Origin: Stutzerimonas stutzeri RCH2 | GTDB lineage: Bacteria; Pseudomonadota; Gammaproteobacteria; Pseudomonadales; Pseudomonadaceae | Direction: 5' to 3' | NCBI RefSeq assembly: GCF_000327065.1 | Contig: NC_019936.1 | Coordinates: 2,046,001 to 2,110,000, forward strand | DNA: 64,000 nucleotides | In this document: positions 56,572 to 64,000 of the stretch, one piece after another | How positions within the stretch are numbered: position 1 is the first letter of the stretch | How the letters are laid out: each line of letters begins with the position of its first letter | Notes under the pieces: model-generated | The model's database searches: none | Told to the model about the DNA's origin: nothing | The model's input: the letters and a program-made list of their open reading frames with translations, nothing else | Position numbers and translations under genes: made by a program

Positions 56572-58811
56572 ATCACGCTCGTCACGCGCAACAGCCTTCG
56601 CCGATTTTGAATCGCCTGGTGGTGATCGGCCTTGGCCTGATTGGCGGCTCGTTCGCCAAGGGCTTGCGTGAGGCTGGCCTTTGTCGCGAGGTGGTCGGCT
56701 TCGATCTGGATGCGCGCTCGCGGGAGCTGGCTGTCGAACTGGGTGTGGTTGATCGTTGCGCCGACACGCTCGCCGAGGCTTGTCATGGGGCTGACGTAAT
56801 CCAGCTTGCGACGCCTATCCTTGCGCTGGAGCGGTTGCTCGGTGAGCTGGCGAAGCTCGAACTGGGCGGGGCCGTGATCACCGACGTCGGTAGCGCCAAG
56901 GGTAATGTGGTGCGCTGTGCGCGCAATGTTTTCGGCGAAATGCCGTCCCGTTTCGTTCCTGGTCATCCCATTGCGGGCTCTGAACTTAGTGGCGTGACGG
57001 CGGCAAACAGCACGCTGTTTCGGCGGCACAAGGTCATCCTCACGCCGTTGGAGAATACCGATCCACAAGCGCTCGCGCTGGTGACTAAGCTTTGGTCGGC
57101 ACTCGGTGCTGACGTCGAGCACATGGGCGTCGCGCATCACGACGAAGTGCTGGCTGCCACCAGTCATCTGCCTCACCTGCTGGCCTTCGGTCTGGTTGAT
57201 TCGCTCGCCAAGCGCCATGAGAATCTAGAAATCTTCCGTTACGCGGCAGGTGGCTTTCGCGATTTCACCCGTATCGCTGGTAGCGATCCGGTGATGTGGC
57301 ACGACATCTTTCTCGCCAATCGCGAGGCCGTGCTGCACACCCTGGACGATTTTCGTGCCGACCTCGACGCGCTGCGCGCCGCGGTCGATGAAGGAGACGG
57401 GCACCGGTTGTTGGGCGTGTTTACACGTGCCAAGGCGGCCCGGGAACATTTCAGTAAAATACTGGCTCGCCGAGCCTATGTGGACGTTATGCATTCCAAT
57501 GACCTCGTTTTCCTCGCCAATCCCGGCGGCAGCCTGACTGGCCATCTTCGCGTTCCGGGCGACAAATCCATTTCTCACCGTTCGATCATGCTTGGCTCCC
57601 TGGCCGAAGGCACGACTGAAGTAGAAGGTTTCCTCGAGGGCGAGGACGCCCTGGCTACCATTCAGGCGTTCCGGGACATGGGCGTCGTCATCGAGGGGCC
57701 GCATCAGGGTCGCGTGACCGTCCATGGTGTCGGTCTGCACGGTCTCAAGGCTCCGCCCGGGCCGATCTATCTGGGCAATTCCGGAACCTCCATGCGGTTG
57801 CTGTCCGGTCTGCTCGCTGCGCAACCGTTCGATACGACGCTGACGGGTGATGCGTCTCTGTCCAAGCGGCCGATGAATCGCGTCGCCAAGCCGTTGCGCG
57901 AGATGGGTGCGGTCATCGAGACGGCTCCCGACGGACGGCCTCCGCTGACCATTCGTGGTGGTCAGCGTCTGTCTGGCATGCATTACGAGATGCCGATGGC
58001 CAGCGCCCAGGTCAAGTCCTGCCTGTTGCTGGCTGGTCTGTATGCCGCCGGCCAGACTTCGGTCACCGAGCCGGCCCCGACGCGCGACCATACCGAGCGC
58101 ATGCTGCGCGGCTTCGGCTATCCGGTGACCGTCAAGGGCAGCACTGCGCTCGTCGAACCCGGACATAAGCTGCAGGCGACCCATATCGAGGTGCCGGCAG
58201 ATATCTCTTCGGCGGCGTTCTTCATGGTTGCGGCGAGCATCGCTCAAGGCTCGGAAATTGTGCTCGAGCACGTTGGTGTAAATCCTACCCGTACCGGTGT
58301 GATCGACATCCTTAAACTGATGGGTGGCGACATCTCTCTGGAGAATCCACGCGAGGTGGGCGGCGAGCCAGTGGCGGACATCCGTGTGCGTGGTGCGCAG
58401 CTCAAGGGTATCGATATTCCTGAAGATCTGGTTCCGCTGGCGATCGACGAGTTCCCGGTGCTCTTCGTGGCTGCGGCTTGTGCGGAAGGTCGTACCACCT
58501 TGCGCGGTGCCGAGGAGTTGCGGGTCAAGGAATCTGACCGCATCCAGGTCATGGCGGACGGGCTGCAGACACTGGGCGTCAAGGCTGAACCGACTCCGGA
58601 CGGAATTGTCATCGAAGGTGGCGCGATTGGTTCCGGTGAGGTCTGGGCGCATGGCGATCACCGTATCGCCATGTCCTTCAGCGTGGCTGCGCTCCGCGCC
58701 AGCGGTCCGGTCCGTATCCACGACTGTGCCAACGTGGCGACGTCGTTCCCCAACTTCCTCGCCTTGGCGCAGCGCGCCGGCATGCAGGTTCATTCGGAGG
58801 GCGATTCATGA
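56568..58811 (+). CDS. tyrA-aroA: Prephenate dehydrogenase / EPSP synthase fusion
   Basis: The 747-residue fusion joins TyrA (about residues 1-305; NAD fold [13 protein letters not shown], active-site [12 protein letters not shown]) to AroA (about 308-747). AroA carries GDKS (331-334), SAQVK (479-483), RDHTE (506-510) and NPTR (572-575), the four motifs given for class II, glyphosate-tolerant EPSP synthases, and the catalytic [10 protein letters not shown]. The GTG at 56568 is the best start because it overlaps the hisC stop. AroA performs the sixth shikimate step; TyrA makes the tyrosine precursor. Such a fusion is known in Pseudomonas. cmk overlaps its end by four bases. Confidence 0.96.
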   Translation: MNHARHAQQPSPILNRLVVIGLGLIGGSFAKGLREAGLCREVVGFDLDARSRELAVELGVVDRCADTLAEACHGADVIQLATPILALERLLGELAKLELGGAVITDVGSAKGNVVRCARNVFGEMPSRFVPGHPIAGSELSGVTAANSTLFRRHKVILTPLENTDPQALALVTKLWSALGADVEHMGVAHHDEVLAATSHLPHLLAFGLVDSLAKRHENLEIFRYAAGGFRDFTRIAGSDPVMWHDIFLANREAVLHTLDDFRADLDALRAAVDEGDGHRLLGVFTRAKAAREHFSKILARRAYVDVMHSNDLVFLANPGGSLTGHLRVPGDKSISHRSIMLGSLAEGTTEVEGFLEGEDALATIQAFRDMGVVIEGPHQGRVTVHGVGLHGLKAPPGPIYLGNSGTSMRLLSGLLAAQPFDTTLTGDASLSKRPMNRVAKPLREMGAVIETAPDGRPPLTIRGGQRLSGMHYEMPMASAQVKSCLLLAGLYAAGQTSVTEPAPTRDHTERMLRGFGYPVTVKGSTALVEPGHKLQATHIEVPADISSAAFFMVAASIAQGSEIVLEHVGVNPTRTGVIDILKLMGGDISLENPREVGGEPVADIRVRGAQLKGIDIPEDLVPLAIDEFPVLFVAAACAEGRTTLRGAEELRVKESDRIQVMADGLQTLGVKAEPTPDGIVIEGGAIGSGEVWAHGDHRIAMSFSVAALRASGPVRIHDCANVATSFPNFLALAQRAGMQVHSEGDS

Positions 58812-59497
58812 TCAGGCCTGTTCCGGTCATCACCATCGACGGTCCGAGTGGCTCGGGTAAGGGGACGGTTGCAGCGTTGCTCGCTGGCAAGCTGGGCTGG
58901 AATTTCCTCGACTCCGGTGCCTTGTATCGTCTGCTGGCCTTTGCGGCGCGTAACCATGGTGTTGATCTGACCAACGAAGAGGCGCTGAAAGTGCTCGCCG
59001 AGCACCTTGATGTCCAGTTCGGCGCCGCTCGTGACGGTCACGGCATGATCATTACGCTCGAAGGAGAGGAGGTTACCGAAGCCATTCGCAATGAAAGCGT
59101 TGGCGCCGGTGCATCTCAGGTGGCGGCGTTGCCGGTGGTTCGCACGGCTTTGTTGCAGCGGCAGAAAGCCTTCCGCGAAGCGCCTGGGCTGGTCGCCGAC
59201 GGGCGTGACATGGGCACCGTGGTTTTCCCCGATGCACCATTGAAGATATTTCTCACCGCCAGCGCCGAGGAGCGTGCTCGTCGGCGGTACTTGCAGTTGA
59301 AGGCGCGGGGCGATGATGTTAATCTCGCGAGTCTTCTTGAGGAGATCCGGGAGCGCGACGAGCGCGACACCCAACGTGCGGTGGCACCGCTGAAGCCGGC
59401 AGACGATGCCATTCAACTGGATTCCACTACACTCTCCATCGAAGAAGTGCTGCAAAAGATTCTGAGCGAAGTCGCCGACCGCGATTTGGCTGGATGA
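58808..59497 (+). CDS. cmk: Cytidylate kinase
   Basis: The 229-residue enzyme phosphorylates CMP and dCMP. The P-loop [15 protein letters not shown] lies at residues 10-24; [12 protein letters not shown] and RRRYLQLK follow. Length fits (E. coli 227). It overlaps tyrA-aroA by four bases (ATGA) and precedes rpsA, the arrangement conserved in gammaproteobacteria. Confidence 0.97.
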   Translation: MIRPVPVITIDGPSGSGKGTVAALLAGKLGWNFLDSGALYRLLAFAARNHGVDLTNEEALKVLAEHLDVQFGAARDGHGMIITLEGEEVTEAIRNESVGAGASQVAALPVVRTALLQRQKAFREAPGLVADGRDMGTVVFPDAPLKIFLTASAEERARRRYLQLKARGDDVNLASLLEEIRERDERDTQRAVAPLKPADDAIQLDSTTLSIEEVLQKILSEVADRDLAG

Positions 59498-59580
59498 TCG
59501 GAACGCCGAAAGGCGGCCAAACGGACTCGAGACACACTCAGCCCAGGCTGCGAGTGTCGGAGCCGTTAACAAGGAGGCAT

Positions 59581-59648
59581 GTGGGAGACCAGATCCAGTC
59601 CCACAGGCCTTTTTTTATATGAATGAACCCACATTGTCTGGAATGTGG
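59581..59648 (+). promoter_or_regulatory. Structured rpsA leader: terminator-like hairpin plus second hairpin
   Basis: GTGGGA (59581-59586) and TCCCAC (59599-59604) pair, followed by AGGCC and seven T (59610-59616), like an intrinsic terminator between cmk and rpsA. A second hairpin CCACATT / AATGTGG (59629-59648) has a loop with UGGA. S1 in E. coli represses its own translation through leader hairpins carrying GGA; these elements may serve the same purpose here. A perfect AAGGAGG with an ATG one base later at 59579 leads into a 15-codon frame that ends before rpsA; spacing makes translation unlikely. Confidence 0.55.
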
Positions 59649-59688
59649 AGATTGGGCGGATCCTCGCCTGAAAACAGCAGGAATCAAC

Positions 59689-61371
59689 ATGAGCGAAAGC
59701 TTCGCAGAACTTTTTGAAGAAAGCCTTAAATCCCTCGACATGCAGCCGGGTGCCATCATCACCGGCATCGTGGTCGACATCGATGGTGACTGGGTCACCG
59801 TGCATGCCGGCCTCAAGTCCGAGGGCGTCATCCCGGTCGAGCAGTTCTACAACGAGCAGGGCGAGCTGACCATCAAGGTGGGTGACGAGGTCCACGTTGC
59901 TCTGGACGCGGTTGAAGATGGCTTTGGCGAAACCAAGCTGTCCCGTGAAAAAGCCAAGCGCGCGGAATCCTGGATTGTTCTGGAAGCGGCTTTCGCTGCA
60001 GAAGAAGTGGTCAAGGGCGTCATCAACGGCAAAGTCAAAGGTGGCTTCACCGTCGACGTCAACGGTATTCGTGCGTTCCTGCCGGGTTCGCTGGTCGATG
60101 TCCGCCCTGTGCGCGACACCACCCACCTGGAAGGCAAAGAGCTCGAGTTCAAGGTCATCAAGCTGGACCAGAAGCGCAACAACGTTGTCGTTTCCCGCCG
60201 CAGCGTGCTGGAAGCCGAGAACAGCGCCGAGCGCGAAGCTCTGCTCGAGTCCCTGCAGGAAGGTCAGCAGGTCAAGGGTATCGTCAAGAACCTCACCGAC
60301 TACGGTGCGTTCGTTGACCTGGGCGGCGTCGATGGTCTGCTGCACATCACCGACATGGCCTGGAAGCGTATCAAGCATCCGTCCGAGATCGTCAACGTTG
60401 GCGACGAGATCGATGTCAAGGTGCTGAAGTTCGACCGCGAGCGCAACCGCGTATCGCTGGGTCTGAAGCAGCTGGGCGAAGACCCATGGGTTGCCATCAA
60501 GGCTCGCTACCCAGAAGGTACCCGCGTTCAGGCTCGCGTCACCAATCTCACCGACTACGGCTGCTTCGCCGAGCTGGAAGAGGGCGTCGAAGGTCTGGTG
60601 CACGTTTCCGAAATGGATTGGACCAACAAGAACATCCACCCGTCGAAGGTCGTTCAGGTCGGCGACGAAGTGGAAGTCATGGTTCTGGACATCGACGAAG
60701 AGCGTCGTCGCATCTCCCTGGGCATCAAGCAGTGCAAGTCCAACCCATGGGAAGACTTCTCTGGCCAGTTCAACAAGGGCGACCGCATCTCCGGCACCAT
60801 CAAGTCGATCACTGATTTCGGTATCTTCATTGGTCTGGACGGCGGCATCGACGGTCTGGTTCACCTGTCCGACATCTCCTGGAACGAGCCGGGTGAAGAA
60901 GCCGTTCGCCGCTTCAAGAAGGGCGACGAGCTGGATACCGTCATCCTGTCGGTCGACCCGGAGCGTGAGCGCATCTCCCTGGGCATCAAGCAGCTGGAAG
61001 ACGATCCGTTCTCCAACTACGCCGCTGTCAATGACAAGGGCAGCATCGTTCGCGGTACCGTGAAAGAAGTTGACGCCAAGGGCGCCATCATCGATCTGGG
61101 TAACGATATCGAAGCTACTCTGAAAGCTTCCGAAATCAGCCGTGACCGCGTTGAAGATGCGCGCAACGTGCTGAAGGAAGGCGACGAAGTCGAAGCCAAG
61201 ATCATCAGCATCGACCGCAAGTCCCGCGTGATCAGCCTGTCCATCAAGTCCAAAGACGTCGAAGACGAAAAGGATGCGATGAAAGAGCTGCGCACCAAGC
61301 AGGACGTAGAAAGCACTGGTCCGACCACCATTGGTGATCTGATCCGTGCTCAGATGGAAAACCAGAACTAA
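59689..61371 (+). CDS. rpsA: 30S ribosomal protein S1
   Basis: The 560-residue protein brings mRNA to the 30S subunit. It has six S1 (OB-fold) repeats; the first two bind the ribosome, and the later ones contain repeated motifs such as [21 protein letters not shown] and [22 protein letters not shown] (shown here in part only as family features). Length agrees with E. coli (557). The ATG at 59689 is 11 bases after a CAGGAATC site. Codon use is strongly biased, consistent with high expression. Confidence 0.97.
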   Translation: MSESFAELFEESLKSLDMQPGAIITGIVVDIDGDWVTVHAGLKSEGVIPVEQFYNEQGELTIKVGDEVHVALDAVEDGFGETKLSREKAKRAESWIVLEAAFAAEEVVKGVINGKVKGGFTVDVNGIRAFLPGSLVDVRPVRDTTHLEGKELEFKVIKLDQKRNNVVVSRRSVLEAENSAEREALLESLQEGQQVKGIVKNLTDYGAFVDLGGVDGLLHITDMAWKRIKHPSEIVNVGDEIDVKVLKFDRERNRVSLGLKQLGEDPWVAIKARYPEGTRVQARVTNLTDYGCFAELEEGVEGLVHVSEMDWTNKNIHPSKVVQVGDEVEVMVLDIDEERRRISLGIKQCKSNPWEDFSGQFNKGDRISGTIKSITDFGIFIGLDGGIDGLVHLSDISWNEPGEEAVRRFKKGDELDTVILSVDPERERISLGIKQLEDDPFSNYAAVNDKGSIVRGTVKEVDAKGAIIDLGNDIEATLKASEISRDRVEDARNVLKEGDEVEAKIISIDRKSRVISLSIKSKDVEDEKDAMKELRTKQDVESTGPTTIGDLIRAQMENQN

Positions 61372-61387
61372 GTTCGGGTTCTTCATG

Positions 61388-61416
61388 AAAAAGGGCGCCT
61401 CCGGGCGCCCTTTTTT
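61388..61416 (+). terminator. rpsA terminator
   Basis: GGGCGCC and GGCGCCC pair around a short loop (61393-61410), with five A before and six T after. Confidence 0.92.
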
Positions 61417-61464
61417 GTGCCCGCGATTCAGGCGTGGTGAAGCGGCCGGGCTCCGTGAAGACTG

Positions 61465-61908
61465 CTAGCCTCTGGCTTTTTCCACGGCGAGCGCCTGGTT
61501 GACCGCGAGCCAGCCGTCTACTGCTTGTTCACCCGCATCATCGAAGGCGCGCTGTAGCAGTCTGACCTGTTCCCGACGCAGCGCTTGCTCCAACTTCGCC
61601 CCCTCTGCGGTAAAGCGCAGCATACGCTTACGCTTGTCATCCTCTGCTGTAAGGCTCTCCACCAGATGCATTTCGATCAGCTGGCGTAGCGGTGTGTTCA
61701 GCGCCTGCTTGGAGACGCCCAGGTAGCTAAGCAACTCCTTGACGCTCAGGTCGGGATAGCTGGCGATGAAAAAAAGGATGCGGTGATGCACGCGTGACAG
61801 CCCTCGACGGGCCAGCATCTCGTCAGGCTTGGCCGTGAAGGCCTGATAGCCGAGAAAGAAGCTTTCCATTATCTGGCGCTGCACTGCGCTTTTTTTTAGG
61901 TCAGGCAT
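61465..61908 (-). CDS. MarR-family transcriptional regulator
   Basis: The 147-residue protein has the MarR winged helix-turn-helix: LSVKELLSYLGVSKQALNTPLRQ as recognition region and an acidic wing with ESLTAEDDKRKRMLRFT. It diverges from an aminotransferase gene across 80 bases and may control it. The intervening AT-rich bases (61909-61960) would be the operator region. Ligand unknown. Confidence 0.9.
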   Translation of the reverse strand: MPDLKKSAVQRQIMESFFLGYQAFTAKPDEMLARRGLSRVHHRILFFIASYPDLSVKELLSYLGVSKQALNTPLRQLIEMHLVESLTAEDDKRKRMLRFTAEGAKLEQALRREQVRLLQRAFDDAGEQAVDGWLAVNQALAVEKARG

Positions 61909-61988
61909 ATTGACGTATTTATTGTGAGAGGCGTAATTTCGGTCAAGAAGTTTGACTTATTTTGCAGCGCCTCGCATCTGGTATGGAA

Positions 61989-63155
61989 ATGGCCTTCTCC
62001 GAACGCATTACTCGCCTTAAAAGTTCTCTCATTCGTGAAATCCTCGCCGCAGCCCAGCGCCCGGAAGTGATGTCCTTTGCCGGTGGGCTGCCGGCGGAGG
62101 CGATGCTGCCGACGGTCGATTGGGCTGAATTGCCGGCGAGCATGGGGCAGTACGGCATGAGCGAGGGCGAGCCCGCTCTGCGCGAGGCCATCGCGGCCCA
62201 GGCGCGAGCGCTGGGCGTGCCTTGCGAGGCCAGTCAGGTGCTGATCGTCAGTGGTTCGCAGCAAACGCTGGACCTTGCCTCGAAGTTGTTTATCGATGTG
62301 GGCACAGAGGTGCTGGTCGAAGCGCCGACCTATCTTGCGGCACTTCAATCCTTCCAGCTGTTCGGCGCGCATTGTCTGGCGGTGCCGCAACAGGCTGATG
62401 GGCCGGATTTGGCCGCTTTGCGCACCACGCTGGAGCAGCACACGCCAGCTTTCGCCTATCTGATCCCGACCTTCCAGAATCCCTCAGCCGTGCGCTATAG
62501 CGAAGACAAGCGTGATGCCGTCGCTGCATTGCTGGACGAGTTTGGCGTGACGCTGCTGGAAGACGAGCCGTACCGTGAGCTGGTATTTGATCAGGGCAGC
62601 GCCAGGCCCATCGTGTCGCGTCTCAAGCGGGCCAGCTGGATCTACACGGGCACGGTATCCAAGACGCTGCTGCCCGGTTTGCGAGTGGGCTACCTGATTG
62701 CGTCTCCGGACCTGTTTCCTTATCTGCTGCGGCTGAAGCAATCCGCCGATCTGCATACCAATCGGATCGGACAATGGCAGGCGCTGCAATGGTTGGGCAG
62801 CGATCATTACCAGGCGCACCTCGAACAGTTGCGTGAGTTCTACCGAGTCCGGCGTGATGCAATGCAGGCGGCTTTGGACGAGCACTTTAGCGACCTGGCG
62901 ACCTGGGAGTTGCCGCAGGGCGGACTGTTCTTCTGGTTGACGCTGAAGCAGCCGCTGGACACACGGACCCTGCTCAATCAGGCGCTGGCTGAAGACGTCG
63001 TGTTCATGCCCGGTGAGCCGTTCTTTGTCGATCCGGACGCGAACCCCGGTTACCTGCGGCTGAATTTCAGCCATGTTGCGGGCGAGCGAATGGCGGAAGG
63101 ATTGTGCCGGTTGGCGAAGGTCATTCGCGAAGCCAGTGTGCGGGAAGCTGCCTGA
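61989..63155 (+). CDS. PLP-dependent class I/II aminotransferase (MocR/2-aminoadipate type)
   Basis: The 388-residue enzyme begins AFSERITRLKSSLIREIL and has FAGGLPAE, the PLP lysine in YTGTVSKTLLPGLRVGY and YLRLNFSH, like aminotransferases related to the MocR C-terminal domain and 2-aminoadipate aminotransferases. No DNA-binding domain is attached. I prefer ATG 61989 because homologues start at this point; ATG 61983 is possible. Substrate unknown; the divergent MarR gene may regulate it. Confidence 0.87.
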   Translation: MAFSERITRLKSSLIREILAAAQRPEVMSFAGGLPAEAMLPTVDWAELPASMGQYGMSEGEPALREAIAAQARALGVPCEASQVLIVSGSQQTLDLASKLFIDVGTEVLVEAPTYLAALQSFQLFGAHCLAVPQQADGPDLAALRTTLEQHTPAFAYLIPTFQNPSAVRYSEDKRDAVAALLDEFGVTLLEDEPYRELVFDQGSARPIVSRLKRASWIYTGTVSKTLLPGLRVGYLIASPDLFPYLLRLKQSADLHTNRIGQWQALQWLGSDHYQAHLEQLREFYRVRRDAMQAALDEHFSDLATWELPQGGLFFWLTLKQPLDTRTLLNQALAEDVVFMPGEPFFVDPDANPGYLRLNFSHVAGERMAEGLCRLAKVIREASVREAA

Positions 63156-63201
63156 GAGGTTATTGCTGACCCGCAACGCGGGTCGATCGGGAGGGGAGAC
63201 C

Positions 63202-63804
63202 ATGTTGAAAGTCTATGGCGATTACAGGTCGGGTAATTGCTACAAGATCAAGCTGATGCTTCATCTGCTGGACCAGCCTTATGAGTGGATTCCGATCAAT
63301 GTCCTGCGGGGCGAATCCCGTTCCGAGGAGTTTCTCAAGAAGAATCCGAACGGCAAGATTCCGGTTCTGGAACTGGAAGATGGCACCTGTCTTTGGGAGT
63401 CGAATGCCATCCTGAACTATCTGGCCGAGGGCAGTGAGTTTCTGCCGACTGACCCGCGCTTGCGCACCCAGGTGCTGCAGTGGCAGTTCTTTGAGCAGTA
63501 CAGCCACGAGCCCTTCCTGGCAGTGGCCCGTTACATCAAGGTCTACCTCGGTATGCCGGAGGACCGACGCGAAGAGTACGAGGCCAAGCAGCTGGACGGC
63601 TATCACGCACTGAACGTGATGGAGCAGCAACTGCTGCGCACGCCTTACCTGGTCGGGGAGCATTATTCGATCGCCGACGTTGCGCTATATGCCTATACGC
63701 ATGTCGCCGAGGAAGGCGGGTTTAAATTGGACGGCTATCCTGCGATTCGCCAGTGGCTGCAACGCGTCGCCAGCCATCCGCGGCATGTCGGTATGTACGA
63801 TTGA
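63202..63804 (+). CDS. Glutathione S-transferase family protein
   Basis: The 200-residue protein has the N-terminal thioredoxin-like domain (YGDYRSGNCYKIKLML, NPNGKIPVLELEDGTCLWES with the cis-Pro and Glu-Ser that bind glutathione) and an all-helical C-terminal domain (YLVGEHYSIADVALYAY). GGAGGGGAG lies before the ATG. It is 46 bases downstream of the aminotransferase gene and could be co-transcribed. The substrate is not evident. Confidence 0.9.
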   Translation: MLKVYGDYRSGNCYKIKLMLHLLDQPYEWIPINVLRGESRSEEFLKKNPNGKIPVLELEDGTCLWESNAILNYLAEGSEFLPTDPRLRTQVLQWQFFEQYSHEPFLAVARYIKVYLGMPEDRREEYEAKQLDGYHALNVMEQQLLRTPYLVGEHYSIADVALYAYTHVAEEGGFKLDGYPAIRQWLQRVASHPRHVGMYD

Positions 63805-63807
63805 ACG

Positions 63808-63835
63808 AAAAACAGGGCCGCAAGGGCCCTGTTTT
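63808..63835 (+). terminator. Bidirectional terminator between GST gene and folE
   Basis: AAAACAGGGCC and GGCCCTGTTTT pair around GCAAG, with A and T runs on both sides; it serves both convergent genes. Confidence 0.88.
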
Positions 63836-63850
63836 ACTGTGCAGGCGGCT

Positions 63851-64000
63851 TTACTTGACCAGGCCGAGAAACTCACTGCGAGTTGCTGCATTCTCGCGGA
63901 ACTGGCCGAGCATCACCGATGTGACCATCGATGAATTTTGCTTCTCGACGCCGCGCATCATCATGCACATATGTTGTGCTTCGATGACCACCGCGACACC
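63851..64000 (-). CDS. folE: GTP cyclohydrolase I, C-terminal fragment
   Basis: Only the last 49 codons lie in the window; the gene continues beyond the right edge. The visible sequence includes [17 protein letters not shown], with the conserved Gln/His and zinc-ligand Cys region of FolE, then [15 protein letters not shown] and a short C-terminus. The enzyme opens the guanine ring of GTP in the first step of tetrahydrofolate synthesis. Too short to appear as a separate long frame, but the match is clear. Pseudomonads often carry more than one folE copy, so which copy this is remains open. Confidence 0.9.
   Translation of the reverse strand, partial: GVAVVIEAQHMCMMMRGVEKQNSSMVTSVMLGQFRENAATRSEFLGLVK

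Noticed and set aside
57225..58793. 522-codon open frame antisense to the aroA part of tyrA-aroA
   Set aside because: The sense strand has all EPSP synthase motifs; the antisense product resembles no protein family.
59566..61386. 606-codon open frame antisense to rpsA
   Set aside because: It mirrors the S1 repeats on the other strand and results from the strong codon bias of rpsA; it has no ribosome-binding site.

Overview
This 64 kb window is chromosomal DNA of a Pseudomonas-type gammaproteobacterium, most likely the Stutzerimonas (P. stutzeri) group. It is GC-rich and carries long blocks in the gene order known from Pseudomonas, for example moxR-bat / gdhB / pyrD / rmf / rlmL / dacB, thrS-infC-rpmI-rplT-pheST-ihfA-merR, and mtnA / gyrA / serC-pheA-hisC-(tyrA-aroA)-cmk-rpsA. 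I saw no insertion sequence, prophage, CRISPR array or rRNA operon. Most of the window is housekeeping, and the assignment to genus rests on family recognition, not on a database search.

Layout. 1-707 is the end of a pfkB-type phosphofructokinase. 704-4147 (minus) holds a thioesterase, a membrane NIT-like protein, and the nitrate-responsive pair nasT and nasS. Two sequences matching sigma-54 promoters lie here, one before nasS and one between nasT and the NIT-like gene; the second is followed by a leader with a strong intrinsic terminator that looks like a NasT (ANTAR) antitermination target. 4320-11087 (minus) is one tightly overlapping moxR / DUF58 / DUF4381 / batA / batB-TPR / batD operon. 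11299-16149 is the large NAD-glutamate dehydrogenase. 16288-26117 carries small conserved genes, pyrD, rmf, the fused 23S rRNA methyltransferase rlmL, dacB, yggL, a FUSC-like membrane protein and dgt. 26260-28877 holds three YqjK/E/D-like stress proteins and an OprD-family porin.

29288-35182 is more accessory in character: a glutaredoxin-like protein, tRNA-Pro(CGG), a YgdI-type lipoprotein, mobA, a membrane acyltransferase, an I78-type inhibitor lipoprotein divergent from a PA2779/PA2778-like pair (small exported protein plus C39-like cysteine peptidase), and a gamma-glutamylputrescine oxidase-like flavoenzyme. 35352-43174 is the translation block between tRNA-Val(GAC) and tRNA-Pro(GGG), including an infC gene whose best start is AUU.

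43617-48732 (minus) is the SOS mutasome imuA-imuB-dnaE2 behind a perfect LexA box. 49072-61371 runs from mtnA and gyrA through serine and aromatic amino-acid synthesis, including a tyrA-aroA fusion with class II EPSP synthase motifs, to cmk and rpsA with a structured leader. The right end has a MarR regulator, a MocR-like aminotransferase without the DNA-binding domain, a glutathione S-transferase and the C-terminal end of folE.

The observations most worth following are the sigma-54/NasST leader controlling an orphan NIT-like protein, the candidate small RNA upstream of mtnA, the PA2779/PA2778-I78 cluster, and the rpsA leader.
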